A stretch of 64,000 bases of DNA from contig JACAAK010000002.1 of assembly GCA_025093985.1 (NCBI GenBank), positions 2,728,001 to 2,792,000 on the forward strand, read 5' to 3'. A program made the position numbers and the translations under genes. The notes beneath the pieces are model-generated. The model ran no database searches. It had not been told where the DNA came from and saw nothing but the letters and a program-made list of their open reading frames with translations. Each line of letters begins with the position of its first letter. Position 1 is the stretch's first letter. Positions 35,235 to 45,284 of this stretch are shown piece after piece. This DNA comes from Calvatia gigantea (lineage: Eukaryota > Basidiomycota > Agaricomycetes > Agaricales > Lycoperdaceae).

Positions 35235-35960
35235 GACCAGGGTGTTCTGGGATCCTGGTAGGTGTCTGGGATAGCTCGAATTTTTATCAGGGCTGTGTGC
35301 GTTCACAAGGCCTGGCCCACCGCCGACATCACAGGGCCCTTGAGAGATTTCGAAAGGTCTCGGGCTATTCACCAGCTGGTTTGGCACAGCTAACAAGGCA
35401 TATTGGGACAGGAACAACTCTGACAATGTAGCTGACCCGCTTCGAGTTGCAATGCCGTCCATGGGTGTAAGTTTCATGGCCTTTCTGCTGGTGCAAGGAT
35501 ACAATGATGACACATGCACAAGGATGCTAACTGGTCCGTTCAGAGGCTTCGAATTTGACGTTTTTCTCGTGGTCCCAAACGGAAAACGCAAGTTCAGTCC
35601 TTTCAAGCAACTCAGATTTTTTTTATCGATTTGCATAGAGATATCCCGAGTATCTGAGTAGAGCAACTGAACTCTACTCTGTCACATCCCTCAATACCAC
35701 TTACCACTGGGAAGCTTCAAAGGAGCACATATCTCCCAAACTCTTCGTGCGACGACGTCGATACTACTACCACAGAGCACACTCACCAGCGCATCTCCCT
35801 CGGTGTACATGCCCTCTCCTAGACCAATGCCCGTTACCCTTGCTTCGGTAATAACTCCAAAAAGCTACACCAACATCCTACCTACGCCACAACCATTGGC
35901 TTCCCGTGCGGTTTCGGCCCCGAGCCCGGACCCTGGAGCTAGAATAAGTCTTTGTTTGAA
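35235..35960 (+). pseudogene. Broken NYN-family copy (relic D)
   Basis: Matches genes E and F in pieces. A VFWD-like first exon lies near 35242-35252. The exon-2 equivalent at about 35310-35530 reads GPPPTSQGP, then a TGA stop, then LFTSWFGTANKAYWDRNNSD and RVAMPSMGVSFM, ending DDTCTRMLT. The equivalent of the next exon keeps only FEFDVFLVVPNGKRKFSPFK; the MIFSG block that should precede it is deleted. Ser/Thr/Pro linker-like codons continue to about 35960, and I find no C-terminal winged helix. The nonsense codon, internal deletion and missing end together make a pseudogene rather than a sequencing error. Confidence 0.75.
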
Positions 35961-36656
35961 CATCTGAACCCTCGACTTCCCATGGTCTTCAGCTTCGAGC
36001 TCGTCCAGGGGTAAGGAGGGTAGTCAATGGTGTAGAGGTGAATTGGGGAAGTAAACGGTGGGGCAAGTGGGGGGTGGCCGGCGGCGATGGGCGACCGGAC
36101 CCTATGCAGGAGCTCAAAGAAAGGACCACGAAGTCTATCCCGTGCCTAACAACTCTCAGGCTGGGCTGGGACGCACGATCGGACCCAAACCGTGGAATCG
36201 AAGTCCGGTGACTCCATACCCCGCGCGCCAAAAGGCGTTCCCATGTCTGTGCCGGAACAGCTTTTGCGAATTTTACGAGAAAGTCGGAGACGGCAGATGG
36301 GAAGGCCAAAGTAAGGAGAAGAGTTGGTGAAGAACAGGAACATTTACAGGGCTGCTGGAGTGAGAGGATTTTCTGAAAACGTCGCGCTTGCAAAGGAGAT
36401 TATCATCGTAGGCCAACTTATATGTCAGATTACATCCCAAGTAGAGGGATGCCCAATAACACAGTTCATATGTTGAGCTGTGTTGGGATTGGTACAGTTG
36501 CATATACGTACATAGTGTGCGCCTCCCACTCGGCCAAACCCGAAATGACCGCCCAGCTGCCGTCAGAGAAATGAGTTTTTGAACTTGGGAAAGGCGTTGG
36601 TCGCGTGTGCTTTTTCAACATCAGGCCTCGAAGCTTGAAAGCTTTGAGTCGAAGTT
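35961..36656. other. Spacer between relic D and NYN gene E
   Basis: About 700 bp. A G-rich stretch lies at 36050-36090. A minus-strand frame at 35989-36393 is open but has no recognisable content. The OST-HTH of relic D was sought here and not found. Confidence 0.35.
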
Positions 36657-38225
36657 ATGCCACCTCCTATGATCAAGGTCTTCTGGGATTTAGGTATGTG
36701 ATTAAGTATAGTTTTAAATCTTCACAGTGTTTACCCTTCTGCTGTTCGCCCGCTTTAGCGTCCTGCCCACCCCCAGCATCTTATGGGTCCCTTGCGGAAA
36801 TACTGAAGGATATCCGGCGATTTACTAGCAACTTCGGTTCTGTTACGGGCATAAAGGCGTATTGGGATAGAAACAATCCTCAGCACGCAGATGCTAACGC
36901 TGCAGCAGACTCTTTCCGACTCTTAATGCCCTCCATGGGCGTAAACCTCATTGATGGCTCATCTATGCCAGGATATACTGGAGATGCTCTCACGCGAATG
37001 CTCACAGGCAAGTCCGATCAGCCTACGTGTAGATCATGTTCTGATGACGACGGATAACCCTCAGTGGATGTTTTGGTTTCAGCAATGGATGACTTAGACA
37101 GGCCCGAAAGAGACATTGTCATGATCTTCTCCGGCGCGGAAAGCATGTTATACCCAATTTCCCTCCTCATGTTCCGTAACTATACGGTATTCCTCGTAAT
37201 ACCGGATGAAACCAACATGCAACCATTCCAGGCGACCAGAGTCTTTTCCTGGCGCACAGATGTTTTGGGCGAACAGGTTCGGTTCAGACTCGGAACCTAC
37301 GGCCGTTCCTATGGAGGAGCCCTCAAAGCCCACTGGATGGATCGTCAACGGGTATCACGTTCCTCAGTTGGATCTTTCCGACATGGGGACGACGTCCCCA
37401 TCCATCCGGTCTGCTAATTCGGCTCCCCCAAGTTACATACCGTCCCAAAACCCTACTACAACCACGACCACGACTCCAGCTACAACCCCAAAAACAGAAG
37501 CCAGGGCGGTACCCGCATCTGAACCATCAGTATCTCGCGCACATTCTGTCCTGAGCGAGAGTTCCGTACCTATTGCCAATAAGAAAGCCGAGGTTACTCA
37601 GAACGAAAACGCCGCCAATAGCCCAAACCCGAGCATCTTACCTCCCCGTTCAAAAGCGCTAAGTCAAGTTCCCAAATCACCAGATGCTCCGGCGAAAAGT
37701 GCAACAAAATTGGAAGCCGGTCCGGGCGATGATTGGGGTCAATTTGGCGGTGGTTGGAATGCAGTTGGCGGTTGGGAGTTGACCGGGGCAGAATGGCTCG
37801 ATGAACCAGCAACAAAGCCAAGCAAAGTGGAATCCAGGATAATGGAGCCGGCAAAGAAGCAAGAGGCCAGACCAGCCACACCAAAAGATCCTCAGCCCAG
37901 GGGCAAAGGATCTCGATCAGTCCAGGAGCCCAGAAGATCGACACCGAAACCAGAACCGAAGCCGTCAGTAACAAAAGCGCCAAATGACCCTCCTATCTCT
38001 ATCTTCGACCCGCTTCTTGCGATTTTGGGAGGGGCTGAGGACCAATCGATGTTAAGGTCACAGCTGGGAGGTCAGTTGGCGAAGCGGGATCCTAACAAGA
38101 CGTTATATCAGAATGCGAACGTGAGGGGTTTGGCTGAATATCTCACACTCGCAAGCCAGAAGAACCTTGTCACTTTATACGGCATTGATAACCACCAGCG
38201 AGTAAAACTTAAGAACAGTCATTAG
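36657..38225 (+). CDS. Divergent NYN-OST-HTH protein, array member E (motifs lost)
   Basis: Exons 36657-36693, 36759-37007, 37065-37276 and 37329-38225 give 464 aa. Intron 2 has a GC donor (AG|GCAAGT); intron 3 (GTTCGG...AAAG, 52 nt) is inferred to keep frame, the alternative being a one-base frameshift at about 37275. NYN core: MIKVFWDLASCPPP, IRRFTSNFGSVTGIKAYWDR, MPSMGVNLIDGSS, ALTRMLTVDVLVSAMDD, DIVMIFSGAESMLYPISLLM. The ADK Asp is Thr and GDRD is GAES, so catalysis is unlikely. The linker has Trp/Gly motifs (DDWGQFGGGWN, VGGWELTGAEW). The C-terminal OST-HTH-like domain starts FDPLLAILGGAEDQSMLRSQ. Pairs with F. Confidence 0.7.
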
Positions 38226-38616
38226 ACCTCGAGTCAGAGGGCACCCGATAACTGAGGTATTTGTAGTGGTCGGCGGTTGCCAAATTGGGTGACACATAGT
38301 AGTTCGTTCTAGGCATCGTGGTTCCCTCGCGCCTCTTCACTTCCAAAGGGAGAGTCTTTTGAACGACTTTCAGTATAGAATTTATAACATTTTGTGCCTT
38401 CTTGCCCTGAATAAATAAGTGAAACAAACTAGAGTTCCTTCAGATCATTATGTCGGAACTGCTGCATTTATCGCGTTGCGTGTTGCACATTCTTTAGATT
38501 TCACCGGACCAAGGATCCGAGAGGAGCGCTAATAAAACGCCCCGGGTTCGCTTCGCATAACAACCTGGTCATCATCCATTGATTGGCTTGCTCACAACGA
38601 TCTCATAAACCAAAGT
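38226..38616. other. Spacer between NYN genes E and F
   Basis: About 390 bp, no recognised coding sequence; terminator of E and promoter of F. Confidence 0.3.
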
Positions 38617-40209
38617 ATGCCGCAGGCTCGAATTAAAGTATTCTGGGACTTAGGTAAGAGTCAGACTCCTATGAACTATGACAGTATTTCCCTGAGAGAT
38701 CCCTTCATGCACGCACAGAATCTTGTCCACCACCCTCCTTTTACCCAGGTTCGCACTGGGACCTCCTGAAAAGCGTCAGACTATTCACAAGCCGCTTCGG
38801 AGTTATCACCAGTATCAAGGCATATTGGGATCACAACCAAAACCCAAGTCCACGGGAGAGTAATGATAGTCAACTTCGAGCTGTGATGCCCTCGATGGGC
38901 ATAAGCCTTGTAGACTGCGCTTTGATGGAAGAATATAGCGGGGAATCCCTTGCCAGAACGCTCATAGGTGTGTCCAGCATGATCTAGCAGTGAGCTCTGA
39001 TCGTTCTTACTCGACCTTTCAGTGGATTTCATGCTATCAGCCGTAGACGATCCTGTGGACGTCGAGAAACCTGGAAGGGACATAATCATGATTTTCTCGG
39101 GCAACAAAACTATTCTACATCCAATTTCACTCCTAATGTTCCGCGGCTACACTATCGCTCTGGTCGTTCCTGACGAGAATAAAGACATCGAGGCGTCTCG
39201 GTCAACTAGGGTATTCGATTGGCAAGCAGACGTCTTGGGTCTCAGACACAATCAAGGGTCAGAGTCTGCATCCAGACCCGGTACGGAACACTTGCAGCCT
39301 CAGGATTTGAGCATGAATGGGACGACTCAGGCTCCGCAAAACGTTGACATGGATGCATCAGCACCGGTGTCGCCACCTCACCTGCCTCGTAGTATTGCAC
39401 CTCCAATGTCTCCCCAGAAGTCAGTGAGCAGTAGCGTTCCCTCGTATATGATGTCTCCCCATCTACACCGTCACACAATTCCTATTCATTCCACGGCTCC
39501 AAGACCGTTTACTACTACCACCGCTTCTAACACGACACCAAAAATGGGGCTCAAGTCCATACCCGCATTCGGATCCCCAGGCTCCCGTGCGCCGTCAGTC
39601 CTTAGTTTGCACTCGGAGACCGGTTCCTCCGGTATCGGTCATACCACATCCGAAAGCAGTGGCAGATCATCAGATATCCATGCACAAATGCTGGGCCAGA
39701 TTACTCCAATACCAGGGCAAGGGCAGGCCGGGGATACCAGTAATAGTTGGGGTATGGGCAGTGATTGGGATCCAACCAGTTCGAGCTGGTCACCAAGGCC
39801 TGCTGCAGAACTCGGGCTGGGACAACCAAATTCCGAGGCCCCTGCCACTCTAAATATCATTCAACCCAATTCCCAATCTCGACCACAGGGACCGGGGGTC
39901 GCTCAACTCAAAACCGAACTTAAGCAGGAGTCACCTAAGACCCAGTCTGAGCTCGAGCGGCAGCCAGGGTCGTCGAAGTCTGGCAACTTTGCGTTCGAAC
40001 CCTTGTTGCAACTCTTACGGAAGGCCAAAGCTGAAGGAAAATCAAGTGTCTTGAGGTCCCAGGCCGGCGCAGTATTGGGGAAGGACAAAAATATCTACCT
40101 GGCAGCTGGTGTAATATCATTCGGCGGGTACGTTGCCCTTGCAGCGCAAAAGGGACTCATTGAGCTGGGTGGCGCGGACGGCAAGGCCTGGGTAGCATTA
40201 AAGATTTAG
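38617..40209 (+). CDS. Divergent NYN-OST-HTH protein, array member F (motifs lost)
   Basis: Exons 38617-38653, 38719-38967 and 39023-40209, 490 aa; exons 1 and 2 are the same lengths as in E (37 and 249 nt). NYN core: RIKVFWDLESCPPPSF, VRLFTSRFGVITSIKAYWDH, MPSMGISLVDC, SLARTLIVDFMLSAVDD, DIIMIFSGNKTILHPISLLM. The first FWD Asp and the VD Asp remain, but the ADK and GDxD acidic residues are gone. The linker holds Trp motifs (NSWGMGSDWDPTSSSWSP). The C-terminal winged helix FEPLLQLLRKAKAEGKSSVL and FGGYVALAAQKGLIELGGAD is the clearest OST-HTH-like copy in the array. The gene converges with TACO1, 61 bp apart. Confidence 0.78.
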
Positions 40210-40270
40210 GCTGAAAGTTGTTCTACAAGTCGTCGGTAAAGTGATCGCGATCCGATGCCAAGACAGTGTG

Positions 40271-41473
40271 TTAGGGTTTGTCTGTAGTAGTCCATATGTT
40301 TAGTGTATCTTCATCTGCCCATAGTCTATCGAGGAGCTTCGTTAATTTCTCCTGTGTCTCTTCATCCAAGGAAGACTCGCTTGGAGTCTCAGGTATATAA
40401 ATAATCTTGCGGTCTTGTAACTCGGCGGATGGGTGTGCGGAAACAGCTTCTGCCAATGGCGCGACGCGCTCCGATGGACAGTACAACTATTTTAAACCCC
40501 AGGCTTAAAACATAAGAAAGATCCCGGGAGCAATCCACGAACCTTAATCAGCTGCTTGCTGTCTTCATCCGCGTCCACAATGTCAAAATCTTCCATGCCG
40601 TTCTCTAACGCGACTTCAAGAATGGCATCCTGTTCTTTGGTTGTAGAGGCTTGAGGCTGGGGAATTGTTACATCCACTCGGCCAACTTTCTTGAACATCC
40701 ACATAACAGAAGCCTTCTGAACCCTACAAGATGTGTGAATAGCATAAAATCCAAGGAAGGAGGTGCCGGACCCATGGTCATTGAAGATTTCTCTCAGGTT
40801 GGCAATTGTGCGGTTCAAGTTATCAGTCAATGATTCTCTGGAGTCGAGGTTAGCAAAAAGGAAAAAGGTTTTGGGACAAACGTGCGTACATGATGAGCCC
40901 TACAGATTCAAACGCCAACGCCTCATACGTGACGACCCCCCCTTTTTTATTCTTGCCCTGTGCCTGGTGTCCTCTGAGCGGGAAGTGGCAATGGGCCGGA
41001 AACGGATTGCTTACTCGTTCAATCGCCCTCTCGACGTTATCCTTGGGCACATCTTGATCTTTAGCTTTCTTTATGACAGCAGCGAGTTGGGAGTTGAGGT
41101 TTGGGTCCGCAGAACCACCACCTAGAAAGTTCCGATTAACCCCTAACATATCGAGTGAAGTACCCAGGTGTACTTCGAATGGCAATGGCAATGTCCTGCC
41201 CATGTACACGTCAGTGGGTTCGCGGGTCATGTGGATTGTACGGCGTGCAACCCACCCGTGCAACCCGACTGAGTAGTTGCCCTCGTTGCGCATCATTGAC
41301 ACCTTTCTTTTCCTTAATTTTCGACCACTAGTTCACTGAATTATAAACACTCCTATGAATTTAGGATATTGCGCATATCTCACTTTGTTATGGCCTGCAA
41401 ATACACATCGCGACGTTGAAAAGGAACGACGGCAGCATGACGAACGGAAAGTGGGCAGCACGGATTTGAACAT
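40271..41473 (-). CDS. TACO1: TACO1/YebC-like mitochondrial translational activator
   Basis: Starts at 41473 with MFKSVLPTFRSSCCRRSFST, an Arg/Ser-rich mitochondrial presequence, and AGHNK. Spliced exons add WSKIKEKKGVNDAQRG, QLLSRVARDIAIAIRSGGSA and DPNLNSQLAAVIKKAKDQDV then PKDNVERAIER. GVVTYEALAFESVGL, NRTIANLREIFNDHGSG, VMWMFKKVGRVDV and the acidic C-terminal domain follow, ending WTTTDKP at 40271. The family (YebC_Tsf) in bacteria eases translation of proline stretches; mammalian TACO1 activates translation of mitochondrial COX1. The first exons are small and their joins were read by eye, but every family block is present. Confidence 0.85.
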
Positions 41474-41656
41474 CGGTCAAGAATAATTTTGCCAAGTTCG
41501 CATGTGCTTGAACCAGACTTGTGCCCGGGAAGCGTGCGAAGATCCAAACTTCTTTATCATTCCAACGAAGTACTACTTAAGTACTTACAAACAGAAGCAC
41601 AAGGAAATTTGCATCAAGCAACGGTTCATATCTCCTAAAACTTGAGTGATGCAGGA

Positions 41657-42753
41657 TCACCACGCACGGTGACCACCATCGACGATAATACTGACATGGC
41701 GAAAGGTTAGCGTTGGGTCCCACATTCAACGACAGAATTGGACATACTCGCTGCCGGTACAGAACGTAGATGCGTCGCTAGCCAGCCATACAATCGTCCC
41801 ACGCAATTCGTCAGGTCGTCCAATACGATTCATAGGATTCAGATCGGACCACTTTCCGAGGAGGTGGGGTTCCTTTTCAAGGTATGCTGCCGTCATTCTG
41901 ACAATTCTTGTTCATCCCAGGGGCTTCACAATGAGCGAAAAAAAACACGTACTTGGTGAGCATATATCCCGGAGAAAGTGTATTAACGCGAATATTCTTC
42001 GGAGCGAGCTCGCAAGCCATGCTTCGGGCCATCTGGAGGACGGCGGACTTGCTGGAGTTGTACGAGATTATCCGTTGATCCTGAAACGACACCAGTTCAG
42101 TGCTCAACGAGTCACTCTTTCTGTTGCATATTCTAGGTACCCTGTTTGTTATCGTTCCCGACATAGACCCAATCAAGATAATGCTTCCAGGTATTCCAAA
42201 TCTAGCCATTTGCCTTCCTGCTGCTTGGGCGGTGAACAAGACCCCATTCACGTTCGTACTCAAGACCTCTCTCATGGATCAGAGCAAGCCCTGAGAGGGA
42301 AATCAAATTCACACAAACCTCTTGGAGCTGTTCTGCAGGGTACTCCAAACAATCATTTTCATTCCTTGCAATACCTGCAGCAGCGACACAAATATCCATC
42401 CTCTTTTCCCGATCCCCAATCTCCTCACCTATCTTCCACACCTTCTTCTGATCCCTCACGTCAACACTCACATACTCCAACCTGGAGTTATTGCCGAGCT
42501 TCGCGACGAATTCTTTGGTCCTCACCCAGTCCTCTGATGCTTTCTCCGGCAGATCTAAGCAATAGATCGCTCGCGCTCCGGCCTCACAGAGCGCTAAAGC
42601 CATTTCGAGTCCGAGTCCGCGGTTGCCACCCGAGACAATACCAACCCGATCTGTCAACGCGAACTCATCGAAGATTTTGGGACGGGCCTTGGCGGAGGGG
42701 TCGAGAGCGGCGTTGACACCGATCGGTGCCAGACGTGATTGTGATTGTTGCAT
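41657..42753 (-). CDS. Short-chain dehydrogenase/reductase, copy 1
   Basis: Start MQQSQSRLAPIGVNAALDPS at 42753 (an in-frame upstream ATG at 42822 exists, but copy 2 has only the equivalent of 42753). Cofactor motif VGIVSGGNRGLGLEMALALC, then an ICVAAAGI segment (NAAG-like). After an intron the frame continues VLSTNVNGVLFTAQAAGRQM and SIILIGSMSGTI, the catalytic YNSSK and NIRVNTLSPGYM. It ends IIVDGGHRAW at 41657-41659. Tyr and Lys of YxxxK are present, as is the upstream Ser of GSMS. It resembles sorbose/polyol-type fungal SDRs; the substrate cannot be read from sequence. Copy 2 lies 1.1 kb upstream in the same orientation. Confidence 0.82.
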
Positions 42754-42899
42754 CCTGAGTGCTTGTCTGACGTTACAGAGTGGGAGGTGCGGGGGTGGGG
42801 TGTTTGACTGTTCGAGAACCACCTTATATTCCCGAATTTCGGCTCAGCTAATTATTGATGACCAACCTCTTGTCATTTAGTGCTTCGAGAAGCCGTCTC

Positions 42900-43325
42900 A
42901 CGCTGCACGGCGGGACCCCAACCCGTCTCAAGCAGTTCAGGTGTTCCACTGGCAAGCAGATGCCTTGGGCTTTGACGCAACCGAGGACAACAAGTGTTTG
43001 CATCTACTCTTGGTGCAAAAGATTTGAAGATTGGAGAAGTGTGAAGCTAATGACTCAGGCTCTACAATACGATTTCGCGGGAATCTCTGTGCTGATGAGG
43101 TCGCCTCATGTCTTGAGTGTCCAGTTGGTGGCAGCATTACCTGTCTACGGCATCCTGGAATCTATCCCACACCACAGTTCCTCTTTTCCTGATGTCTCTC
43201 AGGCTACCTACTATGACCACTATCCGTACTGCAACACTAAAAATAAAGTTCAGGAGTCCATACCCACACCCAATCGTGCTGTCAGCTATGAATCTGCAAT
43301 TGGAGGTGGGTTCTGTAGGAGATGA
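42900..43325 (+). pseudogene. Fragment of an E/F-type NYN gene (relic G)
   Basis: About 400 bp matching the last exon of gene F in pieces. QVFHWQADALGF at about 42936-42972 corresponds to RVFDWQADVLGL of F. The stretch near 43220-43320 corresponds to the F linker around TASNTTPKMGLKSIPAF. The NYN core and winged helix are absent and no long frame is kept. It lies just 5' of SDR copy 1 and shows that the array once extended, or was copied, beyond TACO1. Confidence 0.65.
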
Positions 43326-43879
43326 GGACAAAGTGTTACTTGATCTTATAAAATGACCACTGTTATAATACAAAGCCTAAGTAACTACTACAGTGAAAAG
43401 GGTATATACCAAGAGGTCTGTATAGTTCTATAAATAAGAAGATAAGCTATAGGAAAACAAGACCATAAGAGGTAGAGGATCAGTCAGAAAAAAGTACTAG
43501 AGAATATGAGAATATCAATTTTTTTTGGAATATCTGTCAGTACTGATGGATAGAACAATAGTAATAGAAGCCTCCTATAGCTTAAATTTATGATGAGGCT
43601 ATTTTAAAATTGAAATTCCTTGATAATGCTAGTCAGGGATTCTGGATTATTAAGAGAGTGATGGTTACCAATCACATTGTTATCACTATTATATAAATAT
43701 GGCCTGCAAGCTTAGACCATGATGATGCTCAGACTCAGTACAAAGCCACTAATATATAACATACATCTGAGTTGAATTGCTATCCATTCCAAGGTTCCTC
43801 CTCATTCCACAAGGTCATTATGTACAGAAAACAAAGAACGGTTCCATTGCTTGTCACCCTCTAAGATTCGGATCCATAT
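43326..43879. other. AT-rich island between the SDR copies
   Basis: Visibly AT-richer than its surroundings, with many TATAA and TATAG words and no open frame. It has no recognisable transposon ends. It could be decayed transposon DNA or mutation-prone spacer sequence. Confidence 0.5.
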
Positions 43880-44978
43880 TCACCATGCACGGTGACCACC
43901 ATCAACAATAATACTAACATATCAAAGAAACAGTCAGCATTCATTTCACACTCGATGGAACTCAGCGTACTCGCTGCCGGTACAAAATGTTGATGCATCA
44001 CCAGCCAGCCATACAATCACTCCACGCAATTCGTCGGGTCTCCCAATGCGGCCCATAGGGTTTAGATTAGACCACTTTTCAAGGAGGTGAGGCTCCTTGT
44101 CGAGATATGCTGCCGTCATTCTAACAATATCCAGTTACCCAAGGTTTCTACATTGCATGAAGAACACCTACTTGGTGTAAATGTGTCCCGGAGAGAGTGT
44201 GTTCACGCGAATATTCTTTGGGGCGAGCTCACAAGCCATGCTTCGAGCCATCTGGAGGACGGCGGACTTGCTGGAGTTGTATGAAACCCACGCATGATCC
44301 TGAAACAACGCCAGTTCGGTGAATATTTGTTGTCTCCACTACATGTACGACACACCCTATTCGTGATCGTTCCCGACATGGATGCAATCAGAATTATGCT
44401 TCCAGGTGTTCCAAACCTGGCCATTTGTCTTCCTGCTGCTTGGGCAGTGAACAAAACCCCGTTCACGTTCACATTTATGACCTAGCTTAGGTGTCAGCAA
44501 AGGGCACCCCCCCCCCTTCCTTGGGAAATGATTTCACACATACATCTTGGAACTGTTCTGCAGGGTACTCCAAACAATCTGTGTGGCTCTTCAAAATGCC
44601 CGCGGCAGCAACACAAATATCCATCCTCTTTTCCCGATCTCCAATCTCCTCGCCTATCTTCCACACTTTCTTCTGATCCGTCACATCAACACTCACATAC
44701 TCCAACCTGGAGTTATTGCCGAGTCTCTCAACAAACTCTTTGGTCTTCACCCAGTCCTCCGATGGTTTCTCCGGAAGATCTAAGCAATAGATCGCTCGCG
44801 CCCCGGCCTCGCATAGAGCTAAAGCCATTTCGAGCCCGAGTCCGCGGTTGCCACCCGAGACAATACCGACTCGGTCTGTCAATGCGAACTCATCGAAGAT
44901 TTTGGGACGGGCCTTGGCGGAGGGGTCGAGAGCGGCGTTGACGCCGATCGGTGCCAGACGTGACTGTGGTTGTTGCAT
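43880..44978 (-). CDS. Short-chain dehydrogenase/reductase, copy 2
   Basis: Start MQQPQSRLAPIGVNAALDPS at 44978; the N-terminal 140 residues are nearly identical to copy 1. Cofactor motif VGIVSGGNRGLGLEMALALC, then after intron 1 NVNGVLFTAQAAGRQMARFG, SIILIASMSGTI, the catalytic YNSSK and NIRVNTLSPGHI, ending GGHRAW at 43880-43882. Intron positions match copy 1. Intron 1 holds a run of ten C (plus strand, 44507-44516). The upstream 100 bp also resemble copy 1 (shared ttggctcagct and attgatgaccaacc words), so promoter and gene were duplicated together. Both copies look functional. Confidence 0.8.
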
Positions 44979-45284
44979 CTTGAGCTCTTGTTCGCTGTTA
45001 TGGAGGAGGAATGTGAGTGGGGTGGGGTTGTCCGATTGTTCAGGGACCGTTCTATATTCCTATTTTTTGGCTCAGCTGACTATTGATGACCAACCCCTTG
45101 CCTGAGAGTTTGAGAAGCGCAACAAAATTGTATCTGTGGTGCGGGAGCACGAGACCTGATAAAAACAGTTTCATAAGGTAACTGATGCTCGATGAAGAAT
45201 ATAACCCCAGAATTCCAGAGAAGGTAGAATCATGTGCATCGTACAATTACATACCCGCGGGTGAAGAACGAGGCCTAGGGAGGA
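44979..45284. other. Intergenic, duplicated promoter of SDR copy 2
   Basis: The first 120 bp resemble the upstream region of SDR copy 1; similarity ends near 45105. The rest is probably the 3' UTR of the SnoaL-like gene. Confidence 0.4.

Noticed and set aside
35989..36393. 134-codon minus-strand frame between relic D and gene E
   Set aside because: No recognised content; Leu/Ser/Pro-rich chance frame over G-rich spacer.
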